Shown in pieces: positions 25,607 through 35,400 of a DNA stretch of 64,000 nucleotides (position 1 is the stretch's first letter; each line of letters starts with the position of its first letter). The translations under genes were made by a program, and so were the position numbers. The notes below the pieces were generated by a model. That model did not search any database and was not told the origin of the DNA. It saw only the letters and a program-made list of their open reading frames with translations. The stretch is from Nonlabens sp. MB-3u-79 (lineage in GTDB: Bacteria > Bacteroidota > Bacteroidia > Flavobacteriales > Flavobacteriaceae). Location of the stretch: NCBI RefSeq assembly GCF_002831625.1, contig NZ_CP025116.1, positions 2,161,501 through 2,225,500 on the forward strand, written 5' to 3'.

Positions 25607-28133
25607 CTTTGTTTTCAATTGGTTGATTTTCAACTCCTATACTGATTATATTTGCCAGTAATTTATAAGCCCCTGAAACTCCTGCAGGTAATTCTCTAAA
25701 AAGGCTTAATCCTGTATAAATAATATGGCCCTTGCCATATTCAGCAACGATCAGACTTCCTTTAGTCATCTCCTCATCCTTATCACTCATTCCTAAAATA
25801 GGAGTAAAGGCAGTATCCCATTGTTCTGGAAAATAAAGTCCGCGTTCCTGTACCCAACCTTCAAAGTCTGTTGAGGTAATCGCATTAGGATAGGACATGA
25901 TCTTATGCTGAGGTTCTAATATGGTTACGGTCGCATTTTCATCAGTTACTCGCTTTCGCGAAAGCGTAATAGGTAAAGGCCCTAATTCATCAGGACTAAT
26001 TCTGCGACTTGTATTGTATTGCATCATCAAGGTGCCGCCATTTTTCACATAAGTATCCAAACGGTTTTGCAGTGCCGCCATATCGTCTTCTGCTACATTA
26101 TAAGCTCTGATTCCTACTACTACGGCATCGTATTTAGAAAGATCATCTGGCACTTCACTTGGTTCAAATTTGAATACTTTACCACCTATAGCTTCAATAG
26201 CTTGAGCGACATCATCTCCAGCACCATTGATATAAGCAACCGTTTGAGCCGTATTGATAAGACCAGGTTTTACTACTTGAGACTCGTTATCTCTAACCAA
26301 TTGTTGATTTGGAATATGATCGTAATCGATCTTAATCACTTCCTGTTTAAAGATCTGTGAACCTATTTTAACCCATCCAGAAATGACACCTCTTGAGGCC
26401 GTTTTAGGGGGTTGTACATTAAAGGTGTAGGTTTTTTCCTCTCCTTTTTCTAATCCTTTAAAATTAAAATCTGTAGGAGTAATGCTCCAGTTATCTGGAT
26501 GAGCTAACTCTAAGCTACCTTGAGGTAATTTTTTATTTGCCTTGATGGTTACATGAACAGGTTGTGCGGTATTTCCAGAGAATACATATACTGGATTTTC
26601 TATGCTTACAGCAACTTCTGGAACGACATGAAAAGGTTCATTCACCTCGCCACGCACAGGGTCCGTGCGCTTGTGAATGATGGGAATTTCTCTATATAAT
26701 CGAGTTCCCTGTATTTCTAAAAAGGTTCTTACTATAAACTCAGGGCCCATTTCAGGTTTTCCCGTAAGACCTCTATTTTGAAATTGATACATTCCTAAAC
26801 TGCCTTTTTCTTTTAAGTAATACGGAGTGCTGGCTTCGTAATATGCAGGAATATTTAAAGTTGCTTCTATAGTTTTAGTATCGTTTTGATGGAGACGGAG
26901 TTCCTTTTCTTGGATTTGAATCAGTTGGTTCGGTAGAAGGCTTACTTCAAACTTTTCTGATGACCTATTGGTGAGCTCTACACGCACCGTTAAAGATTCT
27001 CCAGCAGTAGCTGTAGATGTATTCACACTTGCTTCTAGATAAACGCCTGCTATATCAAGAACTATCTGGTCGAGTTCCTCTAATTTGATATTTTTCCAGT
27101 GTTCGTCTTTTAATTTTTCAATTTGAGCTCGCATTTCTAATAGCGCAGGAATGCTCGCCGTCGGATTTTTAAAATCATAGTTGGTTATGATAGAATTGAG
27201 TAAGGTCTTTATGCTGCTGCCGCCTGTTACACGAGTCCAAGTGGTGTTTATTCCAGAAAACAAATCAGATTTATCAGTAGGGAAGGAGCCTTTTAGATAC
27301 TCTAAATATTCTGTTTGTGAACCTCTTGAACCAGAACTTCCAAAGCCTTGAGATTGGTGCTTACTTCTGCTTAATGCAGCAATCTCGCTATTAGATAGTC
27401 CTTTGTATGGGTAATAAGTTCCAGCATCTAGTTCTAGAAGGTTGGTCTTATCTGCTTTTTCAAAAGCCTCTTCACTTCCATAAAACCACCAGCTGGTATT
27501 AAAGAATATACGTTGTGCTTGCCAGGTGTTGAGTTCTTTTAACTGGTTGGCATAAATAGTTTTATCTGCTGCAAAATCAAAAACCTTCATACTCAACATG
27601 GCGCTGCTGGTATGATGTCCGTGTGTTGATCCAGGAGTGCGATGATCAAATCTATTAATGATTACATCTGGTTGAAATTCTCTGATAATACGCACCATAT
27701 CTTCCATCACTTCCTGCTCATTCCATATTTCTAGGGTTTCATCAGGATGCTTGGAATAGCCAAAATCATTGGCACGTGTAAAAAATTGCTGCCCGCCATC
27801 GGTATTTCTGGCTTCTAGCAACTCTTGAGTTCTTATCATTCCCAACTGTTCCCGCAACTGCGGCCCTATAAGGTTCTGACCACCGTCACCGCGTGTGAGC
27901 GATAGGTATGCAGTACGCGCCATTTGATCATTGGCAAGCCAAGAAATAAGTCGTGTATTTTCATCATCAGGATGCGCAGCTACGAAAAGTGCTGTTCCCA
28001 AAAAACCTAATTTCTCGATTTGATGATAGATTTCGGCCGTATTAGGCTGTTTTTGAGCAAGCCTATTTTCTTGAGCAACAGCTGTCGACAATAGGAAAAG
28101 GGCCATTATGGAGGTAAAAAAAATATGCTTCAT
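25587..28133 (-). CDS. Secreted PIG-L family deacetylase with C-terminal ThuA/GATase-like region
   Basis: 848 residues. Signal peptide (1-20, ending AVAQ). PIG-L/LmbE domain: FVAAHPDDENTRLISWLAND with Zn ligands His54 and Asp57, LTRGDGGQNLIG, and the distal ligand region RTPGSTHGHHTSSAM. A long middle region contains beta-sandwich segments (VSIENPVYVFSGNTAQPVHV). The C-terminal third (KYDAVVVGIRAYNVAE, GGTLMMQYNTSR, GKGHIIYTGLSLFRELP) resembles a glutamine-amidotransferase/ThuA-like fold. Likely a periplasmic N-deacetylase of sugar derivatives. It is first in a tight run with the small membrane ORF and the symporter, suggesting uptake of its product. Confidence 0.88.
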   Translation of the reverse strand: MKHIFFTSIMALFLLSTAVAQENRLAQKQPNTAEIYHQIEKLGFLGTALFVAAHPDDENTRLISWLANDQMARTAYLSLTRGDGGQNLIGPQLREQLGMIRTQELLEARNTDGGQQFFTRANDFGYSKHPDETLEIWNEQEVMEDMVRIIREFQPDVIINRFDHRTPGSTHGHHTSSAMLSMKVFDFAADKTIYANQLKELNTWQAQRIFFNTSWWFYGSEEAFEKADKTNLLELDAGTYYPYKGLSNSEIAALSRSKHQSQGFGSSGSRGSQTEYLEYLKGSFPTDKSDLFSGINTTWTRVTGGSSIKTLLNSIITNYDFKNPTASIPALLEMRAQIEKLKDEHWKNIKLEELDQIVLDIAGVYLEASVNTSTATAGESLTVRVELTNRSSEKFEVSLLPNQLIQIQEKELRLHQNDTKTIEATLNIPAYYEASTPYYLKEKGSLGMYQFQNRGLTGKPEMGPEFIVRTFLEIQGTRLYREIPIIHKRTDPVRGEVNEPFHVVPEVAVSIENPVYVFSGNTAQPVHVTIKANKKLPQGSLELAHPDNWSITPTDFNFKGLEKGEEKTYTFNVQPPKTASRGVISGWVKIGSQIFKQEVIKIDYDHIPNQQLVRDNESQVVKPGLINTAQTVAYINGAGDDVAQAIEAIGGKVFKFEPSEVPDDLSKYDAVVVGIRAYNVAEDDMAALQNRLDTYVKNGGTLMMQYNTSRRISPDELGPLPITLSRKRVTDENATVTILEPQHKIMSYPNAITSTDFEGWVQERGLYFPEQWDTAFTPILGMSDKDEEMTKGSLIVAEYGKGHIIYTGLSLFRELPAGVSGAYKLLANIISIGVENQPIENKDGQGKF
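25952..25965. repeat. HIP palindrome copy 9 (inside PIG-L gene)
   Basis: Exact GCTTTCGCGAAAGC; here read in the alternative frame as LSRKR. Confidence 0.95.
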
Positions 28134-28437
28134 ATAGTCTGTGAAGATAGAATTTTCAAATCTTAAAATTTTGTGAAGATTTGCTTGCGCGAAAGCGGAA
28201 CCTAATCAAACAAAAGAATGGTCCAATTATATTTGGTGCCATTTGATTTTTGCTATGATAGTTCCTTTTTCCTCTTTATGGATTAAAGTACAACAATTTT
28301 AAAAGGAAAAGTCACTACTTCATTTACGTCAGAAGCACTTGGTCCAAAAAAATATTTGTTTACCAGGCTATTATTGAAAGTAGAAAAGCTAGAAGAGTAC
28401 CAATTCTGTTCCTTTATTATTATACTGTGGGCATCAA
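28134..28437. other. Intergenic stretch without a supported gene
   Basis: It contains a degenerate HIP copy at 28183. A 61-codon open frame on the minus strand (28283-28468) overlaps the serine hydrolase 3' end and has no recognisable feature. Confidence 0.6.
28183..28196. repeat. HIP palindrome copy 10, degenerate (intergenic)
   Basis: GCTTGCGCGAAAGC, one mismatch to the consensus, 50 nt upstream of the PIG-L start. Confidence 0.8.
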
Positions 28438-29535
28438 TCAATTTACGATATCCATAATATTTGCCCACATTTCCTCATGGAACAAAACAGGAACGGTCTC
28501 TTGTGCTGAGGTGTCGCCCATACGTATCACTACCATGTTTAAACTAGGAACTACGTCTATAAACTGACCGTTTTTACCAAGTGCACTAATCATATCTATA
28601 GGTCCAGATGGTGTTACTGAAGATGGAATAGCGGCTGTAGTTCCCGGAAATACAACAGAGTCCTTTCCATTGAGCCACCACAAGTAACCATAAGACTCGT
28701 TGATAGATTGAGAGGTAGTGGTCATGGAGTTAAAATAAGTAGCGTCTCCTAAAACAGTGGTATCCTCCCAGAGACCTTGGTTTAAAGTCAATAGACCAAA
28801 ACGCGCGGCACTTCTCGCCGTACTGAAGTACACCTCGTTTAAACCGTTGGTGCTTAACCAAGATCCATCCATCCCGATTTTATCCTTAATTGCCGTATTT
28901 GTGAATTGGTTATTGGTAACTCCAGTAGCATTTTCTAAAACCCTATGCAATAAGGTATAGGTGCCGTTGTGATAGTACCATTGATTTCCAGCATCGGTTA
29001 GATAATTAAGACAAGCTGGTGCAGTGCAATCTACTACAGGCACATTATAATCAATTCCAGTAGTAAAAGACAGCTGGTTTTTAACGGTAATTAAATCTTC
29101 TTTGTTTGCTGGCATGCTCGTCCAGCCAGCTCCCAAATAATCTGATGTTTTATCATTGATATTTAAGCTGCCTTCCTCTTGTGCAATACCTATTAAGGTA
29201 GCGGTAAGGGACTTTCCAGCACTTGCCCAGTACCAATTGCTATCTGCAGTAAATGGATTTCCTTGTAAATCGTTGTTCCAATAATTTTCTAAGACTATTT
29301 TTCCATCGATCAGTACTATAAACGCACGAGTTTCATTGACCTCAAGAAACGTCTGAAGCTCAGTGATTTTTTGTGCGTCCCATTGAAGTGTTGTGGGATT
29401 TATAGTTTCCCAAGTAGTACTGGTTAAAGGAGGGAAATAAGCTTCCTCCAGAGGAATAAAAATAGTGTCGTCAGTAGAGTTACAAGCAGATAATAGGATG
29501 AGTGTAAACATCAAAAAGTAAAAAGGATATTTCAT
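28438..29535 (-). CDS. Lipoprotein serine hydrolase (beta-lactamase class C fold)
   Basis: 365 residues. The N-terminus ends in a lipobox (ILLSACNS), so lipid anchoring at Cys18 is predicted. The SxxK catalytic motif is in WASAGKSLTATLIG, the YxN motif is in QWYYHNGTYTLLH, and GKNGQFIDVVP is in the HTG/KTG position. Members include esterases, D-amino-acid hydrolases and penicillin-binding-like proteins; the substrate is not readable. Divergent from icmF. Confidence 0.87.
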   Translation of the reverse strand: MKYPFYFLMFTLILLSACNSTDDTIFIPLEEAYFPPLTSTTWETINPTTLQWDAQKITELQTFLEVNETRAFIVLIDGKIVLENYWNNDLQGNPFTADSNWYWASAGKSLTATLIGIAQEEGSLNINDKTSDYLGAGWTSMPANKEDLITVKNQLSFTTGIDYNVPVVDCTAPACLNYLTDAGNQWYYHNGTYTLLHRVLENATGVTNNQFTNTAIKDKIGMDGSWLSTNGLNEVYFSTARSAARFGLLTLNQGLWEDTTVLGDATYFNSMTTTSQSINESYGYLWWLNGKDSVVFPGTTAAIPSSVTPSGPIDMISALGKNGQFIDVVPSLNMVVIRMGDTSAQETVPVLFHEEMWANIMDIVN

Positions 29536-29627
29536 AATCAGAACTTTTGAATTACAAGAATAAGCATTTGACCATAAATAAATGCAAAAGTTTAAATACC
29601 TAGTAAGCTACTCCGTTATCGTTTTCG

Positions 29628-29635
29628 TAAATTTG
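29628..29635 (+). promoter_or_regulatory. Putative -7 box for icmF
   Basis: TAAATTTG matches TAnnTTTG, 25 nt before the ATG. No good -33 TTTG at 19-21 nt. Confidence 0.45.
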
Positions 29636-29660
29636 CAATCCATAATCTGATAAGTTCATA

Positions 29661-32600
29661 ATGCAAGATCAAACACCATATATTCCCGTAAATAAAGTAC
29701 GTATAGTAACGGCCGCCAGTCTTTTTGACGGTCATGACGCTGCTATTAACATCATGCGACGTATCATACAATCTACGGGTTGTGAAGTGATTCATTTAGG
29801 TCACGATAGAAGCGTAGAAGAAGTGGTAAACACTGCTATTCAAGAAGATGCAAATGGTATCGCTCTAACTTCTTATCAAGGTGGTCACAATGAGTATTTT
29901 AAATACATGCGTGATTTATTGGTAGAAAAAGGTGCTGGTCATATCAAGATTTTTGGTGGTGGAGGTGGGGTTATTCTTCCTTCTGAAATCAAAGAACTCA
30001 TGGATTATGGCATTACTCGCATTTATGCTCCAGATGATGGACGCGCGATGGGATTGCAAGGAATGATTAATGATTTGGTAAAGCAATGTGATGTTGCTGT
30101 TCCCCCTTTCGCGAAAGCGGAATTAAACGGAGAGCTTTTAGAAAATCATGCACCTACCATAGCGCGATTGATCTCACTTGCAGAAAACAGACACGAAGAC
30201 TTTGTAAAGCATTTTGCACAAGCTGATAAAACTGAAAAACAAGCTCCAGTGCTAGGAATTACAGGAACTGGAGGTTCTGGAAAATCTTCCTTAGTAGATG
30301 AATTGATCCGTAGGTTTTTAGTGGATTTCCCAGAAAAAAATATAGGAGTTATATCGGTAGACCCATCAAAGCGTAAGACTGGTGGAGCACTTTTAGGTGA
30401 TAGAATACGTATGAATGCCATCAATAGTGATCGCGTTTATATGAGGTCCCTAGCAACGAGAAGGTCCAACCTAGCGCTTTCCAAACATGTCCAAGAAGCG
30501 GTGGATATTTTAAAAGCAGCCAACTATGATTTAATAATTTTAGAAACCAGCGGTATAGGACAAAGCGATACCGAAATACTAGACCATAGCGATGTGTCTT
30601 TGTATGTAATGACACCAGAATTTGGCGCAGCGACACAGTTGGAAAAAATCGATATGCTCGATTTTGCAGATGTGGTAGCGATCAATAAATTTGATAAACG
30701 CGGTTCCCTAGACGCACTGAGAGATGTAAAAAAACAATACCAGCGCAACCATAATTTGTGGGAAGTAGACCCAGCGACATTACCAGTTCACGGAACCATT
30801 GCAAGCCAATTCAATGATCCAGGAATGAATGCTTTGTATGAAGCACTAATGGCTGAGCTAACTAATAAAACAGCAGTAGACTTCAGTTCTAAAAACGAAC
30901 TCAATAAAGCACAAAGCGAAAAGATATTTGTCATCCCACCATCGAGAACTCGTTATCTAAGTGAAATTGCAGAAAGCAATAGAGCCTACGATAACATCGC
31001 AGATGCACAATCTAAAGTAGCTCAGAAATTATATGGTGTCTATCAAACAATTAATACCTTATTAGACCAAAACGAGAATGCTAGTTCGAGCGAAAGTCGA
31101 GAACGTTTAATTACAGAAAAAGGCTTAAATGAAGAATACATCATCTCACAAACACTTGCAGATGATACCGATTTCATGGATCTTTTAATTGCCCAATTCA
31201 ACAAATCCCTAAAAGATCTCGATCCCTACAACTGGGAAGTAATTACCGGTTGGGATGAAAAAGTAAACAAGTACAAGCAACCTATTTATGAGTTTCAAGT
31301 ACGTGACAAAGTCATTAAAATTGAAACACATACCGAGTCACTTTCTCATAAGATGATTCCTAAAGTGGCGCTGCCTAAATACAGCGCATGGGGCGATATT
31401 TTAAAATGGTGTTTACAAGAAAACGTACCAGGAGAATTCCCATATACCGCGGGATTGTATCCATTTAAAAGAACTGGAGAAGATCCTACCAGAATGTTTG
31501 CAGGTGAAGGTGGACCAGAACGTACCAACAAACGTTTCCATTATGTAAGTCTTGGAATGCCGGCAAAACGACTGAGTACAGCTTTTGATAGTGTAACTTT
31601 ATACGGTAACGATCCAGGATTACGACCAGATGTATATGGAAAAATTGGTAACGCCGGAGTGAGTATTTGCTGTCTGGATGATGCTAAAAAACTCTATTCT
31701 GGGTTTGATTTATCGCATGCCATGACATCGGTTTCTATGACTATCAATGGACCGGCTCCTATGCTATTAGGATTCTTTATGAATGCCGCGATTGATCAAA
31801 ATTGTGAACGATTCATTACTGAAAACGGATTAGGCGATAAAGTAGAAGCAAAGCTCAAAGAAGTTTACGACGATAAAAAAGTAGAACGTCCTTCTTATTT
31901 AAATGCTGAAGGAGATAAAGTATATTCTAAAAATGGCCAGATAGATGTCAACAAATTACCAGAAGGAAATGATGGTCTAGGTTTGATGCTTTTAGGATTG
32001 ACAGGAGATCAGATTCTAGAACCAGCAGACTATGCCCGTATTAAAGCCGAAACTTTGGCTCAAGTGCGTGGAACAGTTCAAGCAGATATTTTAAAAGAAG
32101 ATCAAGCACAAAACACTTGTATTTTTTCTACCGAATTTGCGATTAGACTAATGGGTGATGTACAGCAGTATTTTATTGAAGAAAAAGTACGCAACTTCTA
32201 CAGTGTTTCTATCTCTGGATATCATATTGCAGAGGCTGGAGCAAATCCGATTACACAATTAGCGTTCACATTGGCAAACGGATTCACTTATGTAGAATAT
32301 TATTTGAGTCGCGGTATGGATATCAACAAATTTGGTCCTAACCTAAGTTTCTTCTTTTCCAACGGTGTTGATCCAGAATATTCGGTTATAGGTCGTGTGG
32401 CTAGAAAAATTTGGTCAAAAGCCTTAAAGAATAAATACGGAGCTAACTCTCGTGCACAAATGTTGAAATACCACATTCAAACCAGTGGACGTTCTCTACA
32501 TGCACAAGAGATTGACTTTAACGATATACGCACCACATTACAAGCGCTTTATGCGATTAATGACAACTGCAACTCCTTACATACTAATGCTTATGATGAG

Positions 32601-33167
32601 GCGATCACCACACCTACTGAGGAATCGGTAAGACGTGCGATGGCGATCCAATTGATCATCAATAAAGAATTAGGTCTGGCTAAAAATGAGAATCCAATTC
32701 AAGGAGCCTTCATTATTGAAGAGTTAACCGACATGGTAGAAACCGCTGTTTTGGAAGAATTTGACCGCATTACAGAGCGTGGTGGCGTGCTAGGAGCCAT
32801 GGAAACCATGTACCAGCGCAGTAAGATTCAAGAAGAATCCATGCACTACGAGATGTTGAAACATACTGGCGAATTCCCTATCATAGGAGTGAATACGTTC
32901 CTAAGTTCAAAAGGCAGCCCAACTGTTTTACCAGCTGAGGTGATCCGTGCGACAGAAGAAGAGAAGCAAGCTCAAATTGCTACAAAAAATAATTTGCATA
33001 CCGCTTTCGCGAAAGCGCAACAAGAACAACTATCAAAAATCCAAGAAGCAGCCGTACAACAAGGCAATATCTTCGAGCACTTGATGGAAGCCACAAAGAT
33101 CTGTACACTAGGACAGATCACGGAGGCCTTGTTTGAAGTAGGTGGGCAATATAGAAGAAATATGTAA
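29661..33167 (+). CDS. icmF: Fused isobutyryl-CoA mutase (IcmF): B12 domain, GTPase chaperone, mutase
   Basis: 1168 residues in IcmF order. The B12-binding domain (about 10-145) has SLFDGHDAA (cobalt ligand His25), SYQGGH and IFGGGGG. The MeaB/ArgK-type GTPase (about 195-430) has [31 protein letters not shown] and [10 protein letters not shown]. The mutase barrel (about 560-1090) has [20 protein letters not shown] and [14 protein letters not shown]. The Phe-containing YPFKR stretch, in place of the methylmalonyl-CoA mutase Tyr/Arg pair, favours isobutyryl- (or isovaleryl/pivalyl-) over methylmalonyl-CoA. It rearranges branched to straight acyl-CoA, with the GTPase reloading cofactor. Contains two HIP copies, both read FAKA. 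Confidence 0.93.
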   Translation: MQDQTPYIPVNKVRIVTAASLFDGHDAAINIMRRIIQSTGCEVIHLGHDRSVEEVVNTAIQEDANGIALTSYQGGHNEYFKYMRDLLVEKGAGHIKIFGGGGGVILPSEIKELMDYGITRIYAPDDGRAMGLQGMINDLVKQCDVAVPPFAKAELNGELLENHAPTIARLISLAENRHEDFVKHFAQADKTEKQAPVLGITGTGGSGKSSLVDELIRRFLVDFPEKNIGVISVDPSKRKTGGALLGDRIRMNAINSDRVYMRSLATRRSNLALSKHVQEAVDILKAANYDLIILETSGIGQSDTEILDHSDVSLYVMTPEFGAATQLEKIDMLDFADVVAINKFDKRGSLDALRDVKKQYQRNHNLWEVDPATLPVHGTIASQFNDPGMNALYEALMAELTNKTAVDFSSKNELNKAQSEKIFVIPPSRTRYLSEIAESNRAYDNIADAQSKVAQKLYGVYQTINTLLDQNENASSSESRERLITEKGLNEEYIISQTLADDTDFMDLLIAQFNKSLKDLDPYNWEVITGWDEKVNKYKQPIYEFQVRDKVIKIETHTESLSHKMIPKVALPKYSAWGDILKWCLQENVPGEFPYTAGLYPFKRTGEDPTRMFAGEGGPERTNKRFHYVSLGMPAKRLSTAFDSVTLYGNDPGLRPDVYGKIGNAGVSICCLDDAKKLYSGFDLSHAMTSVSMTINGPAPMLLGFFMNAAIDQNCERFITENGLGDKVEAKLKEVYDDKKVERPSYLNAEGDKVYSKNGQIDVNKLPEGNDGLGLMLLGLTGDQILEPADYARIKAETLAQVRGTVQADILKEDQAQNTCIFSTEFAIRLMGDVQQYFIEEKVRNFYSVSISGYHIAEAGANPITQLAFTLANGFTYVEYYLSRGMDINKFGPNLSFFFSNGVDPEYSVIGRVARKIWSKALKNKYGANSRAQMLKYHIQTSGRSLHAQEIDFNDIRTTLQALYAINDNCNSLHTNAYDEAITTPTEESVRRAMAIQLIINKELGLAKNENPIQGAFIIEELTDMVETAVLEEFDRITERGGVLGAMETMYQRSKIQEESMHYEMLKHTGEFPIIGVNTFLSSKGSPTVLPAEVIRATEEEKQAQIATKNNLHTAFAKAQQEQLSKIQEAAVQQGNIFEHLMEATKICTLGQITEALFEVGGQYRRNM
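30105..30118. repeat. HIP palindrome copy 11, variant (inside icmF)
   Basis: CCTTTCGCGAAAGC, first base changed; read PFAKA in the linker between the B12 and GTPase domains. Confidence 0.85.
33003..33016. repeat. HIP palindrome copy 12 (inside icmF)
   Basis: Exact GCTTTCGCGAAAGC, read AFAKA near the C-terminus. Confidence 0.95.
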
Positions 33168-33175
33168 GCAGAGAA

Positions 33176-33240
33176 CCACCAGCTCTGCTGGTGTGTGAAT
33201 CGCTTATCCCGATGAGTGACGCAGGAGCGATATCGGGATC
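33176..33240. repeat. Two inverted repeats after icmF
   Basis: CACCAGC-TCT-GCTGGTG, then ATCCCGAT ... ATCGGGAT around a 17-nt loop. The region 33168-34218 holds repeats only, no supported gene. Confidence 0.6.
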
Positions 33241-33282
33241 TGTACCTTTATCAATCTTTGGTAGTACCGTTTCTGAAATTTT

Positions 33283-33317
33283 AAAAAGCGCAAACCGACA
33301 GGTTTGCGCTTTTTTTA
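33283..33317. terminator. Strong terminator downstream of icmF
   Basis: AAAAAGCGCAAACC-GACA-GGTTTGCGCTTTTT, 14-bp stem with a T-run. Confidence 0.85.
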
Positions 33318-33481
33318 TAACCTGTCATTACGAGGAGAGCAACGACGAAGTAATCTGCTGTTCAAATCGAGAAGTATTTTAATAAACCAGCGGCTTAGGT
33401 TTAAAACCTGTCAGGTTGCCAGCGCTTCTCCCTTGCGAAACCTTACAGGTTAGAGTAAAGGTTTTGATTAAAACAAGATGT

Positions 33482-33528
33482 CAGTTCGAGCGAGAGCGAT
33501 GCACTGAGCCTGTCGAAGGGTCGAGAAC
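33482..33528. repeat. 47-bp dispersed repeat R1, copy 1
   Basis: Begins CAGTTCGAGCGAGAGCGATG and ends GGGTCGAGAAC. Identical by eye to 33962-34008. It contains the TGAGCCTGTCGAAGGG core common to intergenic repeats in many bacteria, and its ends are imperfectly inverted (GTTCGAGCG / GGTCGAGAAC). Confidence 0.85.
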
Positions 33529-33564
33529 CATTACAGAAGAAATTTCATTGGTTAGCCTTCATAT

Positions 33565-33750
33565 GTCCATCCGCTGCAGAGCGGATGCGCTAACAACCTT
33601 TCTCAAATACTATTTAATAGCATCAAGGTTTCCGTTGCCCATCCCTAAAGGGTGCGGAAACACGAGAATTTTATTAGAAATGCAATTAAGAACCATTAAT
33701 TTCCGCACTTGATGCGGAAACTGCTGGAATTTATAAGGTTTGCGCTTTTC
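33565..33750. repeat. 186-bp structured repeat R2, unit 1
   Basis: Starts GTCCATCCGCTGCAGAGCGG. It holds three hairpins: CATCCGCT-GCAG-AGCGGATG; GTTTCCG ... CATCCCTAAAGGGTG ... GGAAAC; and TTTCCGCA-CTTGA-TGCGGAAA. Unit 2 begins exactly 200 bp later. Confidence 0.85.
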
Positions 33751-33764
33751 TATTCAATGTTGTC

Positions 33765-33950
33765 GTCCATCCGCTGCAGAGCGGATGCGCTAAGAATCTT
33801 TCTCAAATACTATTTAATAGCATCAAGCTTGGTGTTTCCCCAACCCTAAAGGTTGCGGAAACACCAAGCTTTTAAAAGAAATGCAATTAAGAACCATAAA
33901 TTTCCGCACTTGATGCGGAAACTGTTGGAATTTATAAGGTTTGTGTTTTT
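33765..33950. repeat. 186-bp structured repeat R2, unit 2
   Basis: Same order of hairpins as unit 1, period 200 bp. The middle hairpin (33825-33871) is extended to 15-bp perfect arms AAGCTTGGTGTTTCC / GGAAACACCAAGCTT around an inner CAACC / GGTTG stem. Confidence 0.88.
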
Positions 33951-33961
33951 TTATTTTATGC

Positions 33962-34008
33962 CAGTTCGAGCGAGAGCGATGCACTGAGCCTGTCGAAGGG
34001 TCGAGAAC
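33962..34008. repeat. 47-bp dispersed repeat R1, copy 2
   Basis: Identical to 33482-33528, 480 bp further on. Confidence 0.85.
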
Positions 34009-34058
34009 GATTACGGAATGAAATATCTATAATTTATTTAAGGTTTAATTTTTATACT

Positions 34059-34085
34059 GTCCATCCGCTGCAGAGGGGATTCGTA
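34059..34085. repeat. R2 unit 3, truncated
   Basis: Only the first hairpin region is left (GTCCATCCGCTGCAGAGGGG), with a mutated arm. Confidence 0.7.
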
Positions 34086-34218
34086 TAATTTTATAGCTAT
34101 ATCGTCTTATTCCTAACCGGCTTTTATGATATAAGAAACTCCTAAATCCTTTAGCAAACGTTTAACATATACGGTTTTAATTATAATGTAGTTTGCACGA
34201 GTAAGTACAAGATAATTT

Positions 34219-34953
34219 ATGATGAAGCAGATCTTTTTAATTTTAACAATTATCCTTTTAAGCGGGACCACAATAGCACAAGTTGGAGTCAATACAGCTA
34301 ATCCCGATACCTCAGCTGCTCTAGATATCTCATCAAGTGATAAAGGGGTCTTGTTTCCTCGAATGGATTTGGGTGATTTAACAGTTGCCGATCCAGTTGT
34401 TAATCCAGTGGAGAGTCTCTTGGTATGGAATACTGATGCTGCTAATGGTGGAAGTGCTAAGGGTTTTTATTATTGGGATGGCGAGTGGAAAGCCTTTGGA
34501 ACATCTTCAAGCGACCAGTTGTCAGGTGTTTTTGGTGAACTGACTTTAGACTCAGATTTAAATACTTCTTTACGAAGATATAATAATACCTTTATCACAA
34601 GTTCTTCAACTGGAACCTCTTCAGGTGTTACCCTTGATAGTGCACAATCTACAATGACTGTGCAGGTTGATGGAAGGTATAGGTTGACGTATACAATTAC
34701 ATATGACAAGGTTTATAATGCAGGATCAAACTATATTGAATTTTATTTGCATCGATATAACAATCCTATTGATGCGAGTAAAACAACTGGAAACTTATCA
34801 ACTTCTCAAAATACAGTTACGCATACCGTTGAGTTAGATCTTAACGCTAATCAAACCTATGGTATGGGAATTTCTAGAAGTGATACCGGACCTGGCGATA
34901 TAGACATAACCATTTATTCTGATTTAACTCAATTTAGTTTACAGCGCCTTTAA
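34219..34953 (+). CDS. Secreted surface-type protein with C-terminal C1q/jelly-roll-like domain
   Basis: 244 residues with signal peptide (MMKQIFLILTIILLSGTTIAQ). The first 60 mature residues carry the VGVNTANPDTSAALDISSSD and KGVLFPRM pattern seen at the start of many Flavobacteria surface proteins, then a short LVWNTD...GFYYWDGEWKAF motif. The C-terminal half is strand-rich (MTVQVDGRYRLTYTITYDKV, NYIEFYLHRYN, FSLQRL) like C1q/BclA-type trimeric jelly rolls. No T9SS C-terminal signal is obvious. It sits alone inside a repeat island, which suggests a mobile or recently inserted gene. Confidence 0.75.
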   Translation: MMKQIFLILTIILLSGTTIAQVGVNTANPDTSAALDISSSDKGVLFPRMDLGDLTVADPVVNPVESLLVWNTDAANGGSAKGFYYWDGEWKAFGTSSSDQLSGVFGELTLDSDLNTSLRRYNNTFITSSSTGTSSGVTLDSAQSTMTVQVDGRYRLTYTITYDKVYNAGSNYIEFYLHRYNNPIDASKTTGNLSTSQNTVTHTVELDLNANQTYGMGISRSDTGPGDIDITIYSDLTQFSLQRL

Positions 34954-34995
34954 ATTTTTTCCAATAAAATTTATTCTAAGGAACATCTGTGTGGA

Positions 34996-35062
34996 CTTAA
35001 TGCAAGCTGCAAAGATTTGTATTGTATGAAAAATTACAGAGGCCTAGTTTGAGGTAGGAGGA
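34996..35062 (+). pseudogene. Decayed duplicate of the icmF 3' end
   Basis: 67 nt align without gaps to 33080-33146 in icmF, about three quarters identical by eye; shared blocks include GCAAAGAT-TGTA, GAGGCCT-GTTTGA and GTAGG. Stops interrupt the reading frame. Confidence 0.7.
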
Positions 35063-35150
35063 TGGTGCTACCGCAAAATTTTAAATCCCAAGTTCTAAGT
35101 ATAAACTGAAGAAGCGCAATCTAGTGGTTTACAAGTTTATATTCTATGGT

Positions 35151-35400
35151 GTCCATCAGATGCATAGCGGACTCGCTAAGAGTCTTTCTCATGAGCAAGT
35201 TAATAGCACGATCCAGCCTTTCCCTTTAGATGAAGGGAAAAAAGTAAAGAAGCGACAGCGATTTACGAAAAGGGTTTGGCGGGATGCAGGAATCTATCGA
35301 GAAGTTTCTTTCCCCATCCCTAAAGGTTGCGGTAACAGGTGACTTAAAGAAATGCAATTAAGAACCATAAATTTCCGCACTTGATGCGGAAACTGCTGTA
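35151..35400. repeat. R2 unit 4, degenerate with an insertion
   Basis: Starts GTCCATCAGATGCATAGCGG and ends with the same TTTCCGCA-CTTGA-TGCGGAAA hairpin as units 1 and 2. The middle carries about 60-70 extra bases, including a TTTCCCTT-TAGATG-AAGGGAAA hairpin. Confidence 0.7.

Noticed and set aside
28283-28468. 61-codon minus-strand ORF after the serine hydrolase
   Set aside because: Starts inside the hydrolase gene, no recognisable domain, probably chance.
33191-33712. Open frames of 63 and 98 codons (33191-33382, 33416-33712) in the repeat island
   Set aside because: They consist of the repeat units themselves, begin at poor starts and give low-quality composition; no protein signature.
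33565-33950. Possible CRISPR array (regular repeats)
   Set aside because: Units are 186 bp with only two full copies and no short identical repeats with unique spacers; no cas genes.
35124-35342. 72-codon open frame inside R2 unit 4
   Set aside because: Overlaps the degenerate structured repeat; no start context and no recognisable sequence.
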